Origin: Amylibacter sp.
GTDB taxonomy: Bacteria > Pseudomonadota > Alphaproteobacteria > Rhodobacterales > Rhodobacteraceae
Length of the DNA stretch: 5,441 nt
Reading direction: 5' to 3'
NCBI GenBank assembly: GCA_027083485.1
Contig: JALWOO010000425.1
Span: forward strand, 1 to 5,441
The notes under the pieces were generated by a model. That model worked only from the letters and a program-made list of their open reading frames with translations. It was not told where the DNA came from and did not search any database. Below, piece by piece: positions 1 through 5,441 of this stretch (within the stretch, counting starts at the first letter, position 1; the number at the start of each line of letters is the position of its first letter). A program made the translations under genes and the position numbers.

Positions 1-7
1 GGCATGC

Positions 8-1282
8 CTATTTGGGGATGTTCTTGTTGATACTGTCCGGCTCGAAGATATTGCCGAAGGTGCCTTTGCCCGGGTTCTTGGCGGCGGCGGGTTTTTTATT
101 GGCGCCAGCAGCCTCTTCAAGATTGTTGGGCTTGAACACATTGCCGAACGTGCCATTGCCGGGACTGCCCGAAGTGGCAGGTTTTTTGCTGCCGAACACA
201 TCAGGCCCCTTCATCTGCTTTTTAAGGGCTTTGTCACGGCGGCGTTTCTGCAACTGTTTGATACGCAGCTCCTGGGCTGCGCGTTTTTCTTTCAGCAGCA
301 GGGCTTTGGCCGGTTCCGGGTCGTAAAACTGGGCAAAGCCAATGGTTGCCACGGCAAACCCGATGAACAGGACGAGGACAATGCTGGCCGGGTCTGCGGC
401 CAGGAACCGGGGCAATTGGAAACCGCCGGATACAGCGCCGGCCGGTGCCCCGTTGGCCATTGCCAGTTGTGCGCGGCGGGTGCGGACCTCGTGAACGAGT
501 GCAAAGAATAAGGTTATGCACACAATAATGAAGGCGAGGGCGGATATGGACGGATTAATGCCAAGGCGGACCTTCTGGGCGAGAACAATAGTCAGTGTCG
601 GGTAGGAAAGGAAGGTAAAGGTGGTGGTGTTGTAGTTCTCAAAAGAAGCCAGCAGGGCCAGTACGGAGGCCGAGGCAATGGCCGGATACAGGAATGGCAG
701 CTGGATTTTGCGGAACGCCTGAACATGCGTGGCACCAAGATCAAGGGCAGCTTCGGTCAGGCCCCTGTCATAGCGTTGCAGGCGGGCAACAAACACCAGC
801 ATGCAGTATGACGCAATGAACGTGGACTGGCCAAGCACGGTCAGAAACAGGCCATTCTGAAACAGGCTGTCGCTGGACAGCCCCAGATAGGTGTTGACAC
901 GTCCCCAGAAAACCAGCGTTGAAATACCCAGAACCACACCGGGGATAAGGATCGGGGCGATGAGAACGGTATAATAGGTGGCGCGCACTTTTGGCCACAC
1001 CTGGGTGAGGATCAGGGCACCTGCAAGTCCCATGGTGACCGACAGGACAATGGTCATCAGGCCAATGCGGAAACTGTTGAACAGACCAAACAGAATCTTG
1101 TCGTCGTTAAACAGAACGCGGAACCATTCAAAGGTAAACACTTCCCACGGCATGACCTGCGGGAATGATGCCGAATTGAAGGCGGTGATGCTCATCAGCA
1201 CCAGGGGGCCGAGCAGATAGGTGAAGAACAATATCAGATAGGCAATCAGGCCAAATCTTATGAGGGGTGACTGGTTGATCAT
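8..1282 (-). CDS. potC: PotC-like ABC transporter permease with a long C-terminal extension
   Basis: Inner-membrane permease, the second half of the PotB/PotC channel of a polyamine-type ABC importer. The 424-residue product has the usual six hydrophobic segments (roughly residues 9-31, 66-96, 104-126, 143-166, 199-213, 246-265). It also has a good EAA loop (EAALDLGA at 177-184, then FRKIQLP at 190-196), which docks on the ATPase. The start ATG overlaps the stop of the upstream permease as ATGA, implying translational coupling. Relatives are about 260-280 residues, so everything after about residue 266 is extra: a seventh hydrophobic stretch (about 299-318), a very basic helix-like stretch (331-358, 13 Lys/Arg against 3 acidic residues) and two Phe-Gly-containing repeats 30 residues apart. 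The reading frame is clean through the extension to a TAG stop, so it is not obviously a frameshift artefact. Family assignment is secure; the exact substrate and the role of the tail are not known. Confidence 0.93.
   Translation of the reverse strand: MINQSPLIRFGLIAYLILFFTYLLGPLVLMSITAFNSASFPQVMPWEVFTFEWFRVLFNDDKILFGLFNSFRIGLMTIVLSVTMGLAGALILTQVWPKVRATYYTVLIAPILIPGVVLGISTLVFWGRVNTYLGLSSDSLFQNGLFLTVLGQSTFIASYCMLVFVARLQRYDRGLTEAALDLGATHVQAFRKIQLPFLYPAIASASVLALLASFENYNTTTFTFLSYPTLTIVLAQKVRLGINPSISALAFIIVCITLFFALVHEVRTRRAQLAMANGAPAGAVSGGFQLPRFLAADPASIVLVLFIGFAVATIGFAQFYDPEPAKALLLKEKRAAQELRIKQLQKRRRDKALKKQMKGPDVFGSKKPATSGSPGNGTFGNVFKPNNLEEAAGANKKPAAAKNPGKGTFGNIFEPDSINKNIPK
32..187 (-). repeat. 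Two-copy 90-bp-period repeat encoding the PotC tail motif
   Basis: Within the potC tail, residues 366-387 and 396-417 are imperfect copies with a 30-residue period. Both begin with KKPA and share the core G(N/K)GTFGN(V/I)F(K/E)P. The DNA copies are at 122-187 and 32-97. On the plus strand both hold an ATTGCCGAA(C/G)GTGCC core and a GGTTTTTT end, so the resemblance is in nucleotides as well as protein. This suggests an internal tandem duplication. A third partial echo (DVFGSKKPA, 361-369) precedes the first copy. Confidence 0.8.
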
Positions 1283-2202
1283 TTGCCTATATCCCCCATG
1301 CTGACTTTGAATATGCGCATTACCGTCAGTACGATGGCGATACAGGTGAACAGCAGAACGATGGCATAAGCAGAGCCCTGCGGCCAGTTGACGTTATCGT
1401 TGAACCACTGATAGACCAGCTGGGTGAACCAGAGACTGGACGGGCCGCCAAGAATTTGCGGTGAGGCCAGGGCACCGGCAGTCAGCATGAACACCATGGT
1501 GCAGCCGGATGATATGCCCGGCTTGGCATAGGGAATGACCACGCGCCGGTGAATCTGGATCCAGGAGGCTCCCATGTCTCTTGCCGCCTCAATCTGGTTG
1601 CGATCAAGGCTTTCAATGACATTGTAGATGGGGAAAATCATCAGCAGAATGTAGGCGTAGGCGAGGCCCGTATAAAGTGCCACATTTGCCCGGATGAAAT
1701 CGATGGGCACGTCAATCATGCCAAAGAACAGCAGAAATTCGTTTATAACACCGACATCGCCAAACAGGATTCGGAAGGCGAAGGCACGCAAAATCTCATT
1801 GATCCAGTAGGGGATGATCAGCAACAGGACCAGCACGCGAATGGTGCCGCCGCCTTTGGTCTGGCCCAGGTAATAGGCCAGAGGATAGCACAATATCAGA
1901 TCAATAATAGTGACAATGGCTGCGGCCAGCAGGGTTCTGGCAAACACCAGCATGTCAACCCTGTTATAGGAATCGCCACTGCCTTCGGCGCCAAAGAACA
2001 GATAGCTGTAGTTGTGCAGGGTATAGACGTCCTTGGGGCCGCCCGATGCCGACGGCGGCAGATCAAAGCGGAAGGAAAAGTCGAGCATGGCAATCTGTGG
2101 CAAAAGGATCAGCACGACAATCCAGAAGGAGACAAGGATGATCAGGGCCCAGCCCATGACCTGACCGTTGTTTTTAAAGTAAGTCTTGAATAAACTGCCC
2201 AT
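1279..2202 (-). CDS. potB: PotB-like ABC transporter permease
   Basis: Inner-membrane permease pairing with the downstream PotC-like protein. The 307 residues match the family's usual size. A first hydrophobic segment (about 18-38) is followed by a periplasmic loop of about 45 residues, typical of PotB-type subunits. Further hydrophobic segments lie near 86-112, 120-143, 172-194, 228-250 and 276-298. The EAA loop is clear: EAARDMGAS at 205-213, followed by RRVVIPYAKPGI at 219-230, which contacts the ATPase. The start ATG lies only 5 bp after the potA stop and has just a weak AAAG-type ribosome site, so translation probably depends on coupling to potA. Its TGA stop overlaps the next start. Substrate cannot be read from this subunit. 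Confidence 0.95.
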   Translation of the reverse strand: MGSLFKTYFKNNGQVMGWALIILVSFWIVVLILLPQIAMLDFSFRFDLPPSASGGPKDVYTLHNYSYLFFGAEGSGDSYNRVDMLVFARTLLAAAIVTIIDLILCYPLAYYLGQTKGGGTIRVLVLLLIIPYWINEILRAFAFRILFGDVGVINEFLLFFGMIDVPIDFIRANVALYTGLAYAYILLMIFPIYNVIESLDRNQIEAARDMGASWIQIHRRVVIPYAKPGISSGCTMVFMLTAGALASPQILGGPSSLWFTQLVYQWFNDNVNWPQGSAYAIVLLFTCIAIVLTVMRIFKVSMGDIGK

Positions 2203-2207
2203 AATCT

Positions 2208-3320
2208 TTACTCGCTCGCCAGCTCGCCGACAGGCACTGCAACCGCCTGGTTGGCATCATATGCCAGAAAGAGTTCCAATCCGGGCTCATACATTCTGTC
2301 TTCACCGCGGTTGGTCAGGGTCATTTTGATTTCCTTGCCCTCTGTTCCCTCCAGAAAGACGTGATAACTCTGACCTTCAAACTCCGAGTGGTGGACACGG
2401 CCCCTGATGCGGGTGTCAGAGCTGCCTGTATCCTCGGAGATATCCAGGGCTTCGGGACGAATGAACAACATCGCATCGTCACCGGCTTTAAGCGTGCCCT
2501 GGGCGGCACTGGAAATACGGCTGCGCAGAGCACCTGTCCGGTTGGTTTCAATGATTGCCGTGTCTTTTGATACGGATTTTACTTTACCGCGAAAGACATT
2601 GTTCTCGCCAACGAAGGAGGCAACGAAGGCTGTCGCCGGGTCATCGTAAATGGCCTTGCCATTGGAAATCTGATCAATAATTCCCGCCTTCATGACAGCA
2701 ACACTGTCTGACATGGTGAGAGCTTCACCCTGGTCATGGGTGATATAAATAAAGGTGATGCCGACGCGTTTCTGGATTTCGCGCAGCTCCGTGCGCATGT
2801 GCTGGCGCAACTTCAGATCCAGCGCCGAGAGCGGCTCGTCCAGCAGCAGAACATCGGGTTCCGCACAAAGCGCGCGGGCAATGGCCACACGCTGTTTCTG
2901 GCCGCCCGACAGCTCGCTGGGCAGCTTGTCGCCCTGGCCTTCAAGCGCGATCATGTCCAGCAGTTCGTCGGCCCGCTTGCGCCGCTCGGCCGTGGAGGCG
3001 CCTTTGACCTCCATCGAAAAGGTGATGTTTTCCCAGACTTTCATCAGCGGGAACAGGGCCAGATTCTGGAAAATCAGCGCAGTGGGGCGCTTGTTCGGGC
3101 CGATGCCGGCCATGTCTTTTCCGCCAATCAGGACGCGCCCTTCGCTGGGGTCCAGAAAGCCGGAAACCGACCGCAAAATCGTGGTTTTCCCGCAGCCCGA
3201 CGGCCCGAGAAACGAAAAGAAATCGCCGCCGTTGATATTCACATTGGCTTCACGCACGGCGACAAAATCCCCGAAACGGATCCAGAGGTTTTCCAGAGTA
3301 ACATCGACACCAACGCTCAT
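2208..3320 (-). CDS. potA: PotA-like ABC transporter ATP-binding protein
   Basis: Cytoplasmic ATPase that powers the importer as a homodimer bound to the two permeases. In the 370-residue product all nucleotide-binding motifs are intact: Walker A GPSGCGKTT (39-47), Q-loop glutamine 85 in IFQNLALFP, signature LSGGQKQR (137-144), Walker B VLLLDEP (157-163), D-loop SALD (165-168) and switch histidine 195 in THD. After about residue 240 comes a C-terminal TOBE-type regulatory domain with the MLFIRPEAL motif (284-292), as in PotA and related importers. I chose the ATG at 3320 because GGAAGG lies 7 nt upstream of it. An in-frame ATG at 3377 would add 19 residues but has no ribosome site and directly abuts a GC-rich hairpin. 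The gene follows potD after a terminator and is tightly linked to potB. Related FbpC/UgpC-type ATPases share these motifs; the PotB/PotC/PotD neighbours decide the call. Confidence 0.95.
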   Translation of the reverse strand: MSVGVDVTLENLWIRFGDFVAVREANVNINGGDFFSFLGPSGCGKTTILRSVSGFLDPSEGRVLIGGKDMAGIGPNKRPTALIFQNLALFPLMKVWENITFSMEVKGASTAERRKRADELLDMIALEGQGDKLPSELSGGQKQRVAIARALCAEPDVLLLDEPLSALDLKLRQHMRTELREIQKRVGITFIYITHDQGEALTMSDSVAVMKAGIIDQISNGKAIYDDPATAFVASFVGENNVFRGKVKSVSKDTAIIETNRTGALRSRISSAAQGTLKAGDDAMLFIRPEALDISEDTGSSDTRIRGRVHHSEFEGQSYHVFLEGTEGKEIKMTLTNRGEDRMYEPGLELFLAYDANQAVAVPVGELASE

Positions 3321-3327
3321 AAATTTT

Positions 3328-3333
3328 CCTTCC
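3328..3333 (-). promoter_or_regulatory. Ribosome binding site deciding the potA start
   Basis: The minus strand reads GGAAGG seven nucleotides before the ATG at 3318-3320. This favours that start over the in-frame upstream ATG at 3375-3377, which has only hairpin sequence in front of it. Confidence 0.75.
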
Positions 3334-3377
3334 ACAGCGACTAGGATATCAGACAACAGCAGCCCGCAGGCCACCAT

Positions 3378-3393
3378 CCGGCCGAACGGCCGG
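3378..3393 (-). other. GC-rich hairpin downstream of the potD terminator
   Basis: CCGGCCGTTCGGCCGG on the minus strand is a near-perfect palindrome (six- or seven-base arms, two- to four-base loop). It starts one base after the terminator T-tract and has no T-tract of its own. Its 5' arm (3388-3394) is also complementary to the 3' arm of the preceding terminator hairpin (3400-3406), so the two hairpins could form side by side or be replaced by a competing one. The structure is seen directly; any function is inferred. Confidence 0.6.
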
Positions 3394-3394
3394 T

Positions 3395-3424
3395 AAAAAA
3401 CCGGCCCCCCGAAAGGAGGCCGGT
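3395..3424 (-). terminator. Rho-independent terminator between potD and potA
   Basis: Starting 16 bp after the potD stop, the minus strand folds into a ten-pair stem: ACCGGCCTCC with GGGGGCCGGT, one G-U pair and a five-base loop. A run of six T (3400-3395) ends the structure. This is a textbook intrinsic terminator placed inside a transporter operon. It probably stops part of the transcription after the binding-protein gene and lets a fraction through to the ATPase and permeases, which would keep the binding protein in excess. No convincing second promoter is visible before potA, so read-through is the simplest source of potABC transcripts. Confidence 0.88.
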
Positions 3425-3440
3425 CTGTTTTCAGTTCGGT

Positions 3441-4580
3441 TTATGCGCTTTTGAACTTGTTCACATATTCGGTGCGAACATCGGCATACCACGGGGCTTC
3501 GGCCGGCCACGGGTTGAGGTTAGCCAATGCGTCGCCCGGATAGGCTTCGGCAAAGTTCTTCTTGTAGGCATCGCCGGCAAATTTGTCGGCACCCAGGATC
3601 GGCGAGTTGTAGCCGTGCTTGTCGATGGCCTTGCCGGCAACTTCCGGACGGTAGGCGTATTCAATCAGGGCGTATGCCTGATCGATGTTGGCTGCACCTT
3701 TAGGCATTGCCAGACCGTCAACCCATGCCATTGCACCCTCTTTCGGGGCTTGGTAGGTGACCGGCTCGCCAGCGGTTTTCAGCGCCAGCGGGGGGCCGTC
3801 CCAGGTCTGGCCAACAACAACACCGCCGTTAAGCAGGCCGTTTTTCTGGCTGTCGGCATCGTTCCAGATCAGCTTCAGGTTCTTCTTGCGGGCGATACAC
3901 CAGTCGGTGATCTTGGACCATGTGGCGCGGAAGTTCTTTTCGCTTTCGTAAGCGGCCCATACGGCCCCCTCGTCCAGCAGGCCGATGGTTTCCATATACA
4001 GACCGGCACAAAGCATACCGGAGTGGGCGCGGATCATGGTCTTGCCGGCGTTTTCCTCGGCCCAGATTTCGCCATAGGACGGAACACCGTCAGCCGATGC
4101 CGGTGCCCAGAGGTCCGTGCGCCATGCCATGCCCTCGGTCCCCCAGATGTGCGGGATCCAGGTGGAGCCTTCGCCGAAGTCCCAGCCGTCCGGCCCGATT
4201 TTGGCCATCGCCGGGTTGGCGTTCGCGATCGGCACACGATTCATGTCCCAGGGCTGCAACAGGCCCAGCGGACCCCACTGCAGGTTACGGTTGTTGGTCG
4301 GCCCGATGATGTCGGCGCCCGAACCGTTGGAAGCCTTCATCTTGTTGATGATTTCTTCGTTGGAGCCTACGCCGATGTAGTTCACCTTGATGCCGGTTTC
4401 GGCTTCAAAGCCTGCCAGCAGGTCGTCGGGCCAGTAATCGGACCAGTCCAGCAGTGTCAGCTCGCCCGAGGAGGCCAGGGCCTGCGAAACAAGCGCCGGT
4501 GTGGCGATTGCTGCAGCGCCGACAGCGGTGCCGGATTTGATAAAGGAACGGCGGTTAAGGCCGGTTTTGGATTTGGTCAT
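3441..4580 (-). CDS. potD: PotD-like periplasmic substrate-binding protein, Tat-exported
   Basis: Extracellular solute-binding protein of the PotD/PotF family that captures ligand in the periplasm for the PotABC complex. The 379-residue product opens with a Tat signal: NRRSFIKSG at 9-17, a hydrophobic stretch to about 35, and a probable cleavage after ALA (residues 35-37). The mature part shows family landmarks: LLDWSDYWPDDLL (43-55), ETGIKV (61-66), IPHIWGTEGMAW (142-153), GQTWDGPPLAL (257-267) and AWVDGLAMP (285-293). Aligned from memory with E. coli PotD, Trp46, Trp260, Trp286 and Asp288 match ligand-cage residues. The segment holding PotD Asp168/Glu171 reads RAHSGML here (184-190), without acid. 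The start at 4580 has an AGGAGG site and places the twin arginine properly; an in-frame ATG at 4652 is less likely. It is the first gene of the operon and is followed by a terminator. Ligand is a polyamine or other cationic compound, not settled. Confidence 0.92.
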   Translation of the reverse strand: MTKSKTGLNRRSFIKSGTAVGAAAIATPALVSQALASSGELTLLDWSDYWPDDLLAGFEAETGIKVNYIGVGSNEEIINKMKASNGSGADIIGPTNNRNLQWGPLGLLQPWDMNRVPIANANPAMAKIGPDGWDFGEGSTWIPHIWGTEGMAWRTDLWAPASADGVPSYGEIWAEENAGKTMIRAHSGMLCAGLYMETIGLLDEGAVWAAYESEKNFRATWSKITDWCIARKKNLKLIWNDADSQKNGLLNGGVVVGQTWDGPPLALKTAGEPVTYQAPKEGAMAWVDGLAMPKGAANIDQAYALIEYAYRPEVAGKAIDKHGYNSPILGADKFAGDAYKKNFAEAYPGDALANLNPWPAEAPWYADVRTEYVNKFKSA

Positions 4581-4590
4581 AGAGTGTCTC

Positions 4591-4596
4591 CCTCCT
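4591..4596 (-). promoter_or_regulatory. Strong ribosome binding site of potD
   Basis: The minus strand carries AGGAGG, extended to AGGAGGGAG, ten nucleotides before the ATG at 4580. It is the strongest ribosome site in the window. It supports this start over the ATG 72 bases upstream and fits high expression of the binding protein. Confidence 0.8.
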
Positions 4597-4669
4597 GGAG
4601 AATTGCAGCGCAGCCAGATGCCGCGCCTCGGTGAATAGCCGCACGAGTACATAGCTCTTTAGCGGCCTT

Positions 4670-4699
4670 ATATTACAAACTTGCGACAAATCCGCACAA
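4670..4699 (-). promoter_or_regulatory. Candidate sigma-70-type promoter for the pot operon
   Basis: On the minus strand TTGTGC (4699-4694) and TAATAT (4675-4670) are separated by 18 bp; an overlapping alternative -10 is TATAAG (4672-4667). Matches to consensus are partial, particularly in the -35 box. The site is about 90 bp upstream of potD in the most AT-rich part of the gap, which would give an untranslated leader of roughly 80 nt. The call rests on motif and position only. Confidence 0.35.
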
Positions 4700-4752
4700 A
4701 GCATCAATGTCGAGCAAGAACACCTTAAACTAACCAAACTGCAATGCAACCG

Positions 4753-4787
4753 CATACGGCCAGTTTTTTAGCACCATAGGGCCAGTT
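4753..4787. repeat. Pair of 13-bp direct repeats upstream of the pot promoter
   Basis: CATACGGCCAGTT (4753-4765) and CATAGGGCCAGTT (4775-4787) agree at 12 of 13 positions and are 22 bp apart, about two helical turns. They lie roughly 90-125 bp upstream of the likely transcription start. This spacing would place two regulator subunits on one face of the DNA. The repeat is seen directly; an operator role is inferred. Confidence 0.6.
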
Positions 4788-4795
4788 CGTGCTAA
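4768..4795. repeat. 7-bp inverted repeat spanning the acetate kinase stop codon
   Basis: TTAGCAC (4768-4774) and GTGCTAA (4789-4795) are perfect complements separated by 14 bp that contain the second copy of the direct repeat. On the minus strand the 5' arm includes the TAG stop of acetate kinase. The hairpin would be followed by A residues, not T, so it is not an intrinsic terminator for that gene. It could be a protein-binding palindrome or an mRNA 3'-end stem. Confidence 0.5.
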
Positions 4796-5441
4796 CGGAT
4801 ATTTCCAACGATTTCCCGCACGGAAAGGGCGATCTCCCCCTCTTCGTCGGCAGGAATCACCTGCATGTTTTCGGGGCTGATTCCGCACCAGTGCAGGGAT
4901 TCGACAATGCGGTCGCGCACAGGGGCCGCGTTTTCCCCGATTCCGCCGGTAAAGACGATGGCATCAACACCCTGCATCGCTGCAATCATCGATCCGGCGT
5001 GGCGCGTCACCCAGTAACAATAATGGGCCACGCCAAAGGCGCCCCGCGCGCTGTCGCTATCCAGCAGCGTCTTCATATCCGCGCTGCCGCCGGTGGCCAG
5101 AAGGCCGCTCTGTTTGTTCAGCAGGGTGTCGATATCCGCCGCAGTCAGCCCCTGACGCATCAGATGCAGCAGTACCCCGGGATCCGTCGCGCCCGCGCGC
5201 GTGGCCATCACCAGACCGTCCATCGGGGAAAAGCCCATGGTCGTGGCCACCCCCTGTCCGTCCACAATCGCCGCAAGACTGGCCCCCGCGCCAAGGTGGC
5301 AGGCCAGCAGACGGTGCGGCAGGGGCTGCCCCGTCACCTCTTCGAAACGGCGCACCAGCGAGGCATAGCTGAGCCCGTGAAACCCGTAGCGGCGAATCCC
5401 CTGATCCCGCCAGCTTTGCGGCAGGGGGATGACGGTGGCCT
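4792..5441 (-). CDS. ackA: Acetate kinase, C-terminal part (5' end outside the window)
   Basis: Cytoplasmic kinase interconverting acetate plus ATP with acetyl phosphate plus ADP (propionate is often also accepted). The frame is open to the window edge; about 215 residues are visible, so roughly the first 170-180 of a full-length protein are missing. Visible landmarks, in order, are GIRRYGFHGLSY (acetokinase signature region with the transition-state histidine), CHLGAGASLAAI, SPMDGLVMATRAGATDP (including the catalytic arginine of the TR-G-DP region), LLNKQSGLL, FTGGIGENA (nucleotide-binding glycine loop) and a C-terminal VIPADEEGEIA matching the family's IPTNEEL magnesium-binding site. The motif usually read as FHGTSH is FHGLSY, so the second histidine is tyrosine. 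The stretch between FTGGIGEN and VIPA is shorter than in E. coli AckA, a compact form. The GTG at 5355 is an internal valine, not a start. No terminator is evident after the TAG stop. Confidence 0.95.
   Translation of the reverse strand, partial: ATVIPLPQSWRDQGIRRYGFHGLSYASLVRRFEEVTGQPLPHRLLACHLGAGASLAAIVDGQGVATTMGFSPMDGLVMATRAGATDPGVLLHLMRQGLTAADIDTLLNKQSGLLATGGSADMKTLLDSDSARGAFGVAHYCYWVTRHAGSMIAAMQGVDAIVFTGGIGENAAPVRDRIVESLHWCGISPENMQVIPADEEGEIALSVREIVGNIR

Noticed and set aside
1..8. GGCATGCC palindrome at the left edge just after the potC stop
   Set aside because: An 8-bp palindrome at the cut edge; with no downstream sequence it cannot be judged as part of a terminator.
1549..2193. A 214-codon plus-strand frame opposite potB
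   Set aside because: Antisense to a clear permease; its Asp/Gln/His-rich translation is what reverse-complemented membrane-helix codons give.
3321..3377. In-frame upstream ATG that would lengthen PotA by 19 residues
   Set aside because: It directly follows a GC-rich hairpin with no ribosome site, whereas the ATG at 3320 has GGAAGG seven bases upstream.
3334..3377. Possible internal promoter before potA (TATCCT-like -10)
   Set aside because: The -10 match is poor and no acceptable -35 lies at the right distance.
2736..3396. Plus-strand open frames of about 200 codons opposite potA
   Set aside because: They are antisense shadows of a gene with all ABC ATPase motifs; their composition (Ser/Arg-rich or Gln/Ala-rich) mirrors the coding strand.
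3615..4634. A 339-codon open frame on the plus strand opposite potD
   Set aside because: It lies almost wholly antisense to a well-supported gene and its translation resembles no protein family I know. Long antisense frames are common in codon-biased GC-rich genes.
4581..4652. In-frame upstream ATG that would lengthen PotD by 24 residues
   Set aside because: It has only a weak ribosome site and would lie about 10 nt from the candidate transcription start. It would also push the Tat motif away from the N-terminus. The ATG at 4580 has AGGAGG and proper signal-peptide layout.
4638..4666. Weak stem GCCGC/GCGGC at the start of the potD leader
   Set aside because: Only five pairs plus a G-U with a large internal loop; too weak to call a riboswitch or other structured RNA.
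5353..5355. GTG as the start of a short acetate kinase
   Set aside because: The frame continues upstream to the window edge with conserved acetokinase sequence (GIRRYGFHG), so this codon is an internal valine.

Overview
The window carries five genes, all read from the minus strand. Four form a complete ABC importer of the spermidine/putrescine (Pot) type, and the fifth is the C-terminal half of an acetate kinase cut by the right edge. Base composition is moderately GC-rich. The Tat-exported binding protein and the compact acetate kinase suggest a proteobacterium, most likely an alphaproteobacterium. That is an inference from gene style; no rRNA or other marker is present.

In the direction of transcription (right to left) the layout is as follows. 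(1) 5441-4792 is acetate kinase, lacking its N-terminus. (2) 4791-4581 is a 211-bp AT-richer gap with a candidate promoter, a pair of 13-bp direct repeats, a 7-bp inverted repeat over the acetate kinase stop codon, and a strong ribosome binding site. (3) 4580-3441 is a Tat-secreted periplasmic binding protein (potD-like). (4) 3440-3321 is a 120-bp gap with a strong hairpin/T-tract terminator and a second GC-rich hairpin that can pair with it in an alternative way. (5) 3320-2208 is the ATPase (potA-like). (6) 2202-1279 is the first permease (potB-like), 5 bp after the ATPase. (7) 1282-8 is the second permease (potC-like), overlapping the first by ATGA.

The binding protein would capture a cationic ligand in the periplasm and deliver it to the PotB/PotC membrane channel, driven by a PotA dimer. 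The terminator after potD fits the common arrangement in which the binding protein is made in excess over the membrane complex. Acetate kinase (acetyl phosphate/acetate interconversion) has no evident functional link to the transporter.

This is mainly an ordinary transport operon. The parts that are not ordinary are the PotC permease, which carries about 160 extra C-terminal residues (an additional membrane segment, a very basic helix and a two-copy Gly-Thr-Phe-Gly-Asn repeat); the mutually exclusive hairpins between potD and potA; and a binding-pocket segment of PotD that appears to lack the acidic residues used by E. coli PotD. I see no mobile element, CRISPR array, tRNA or rRNA.
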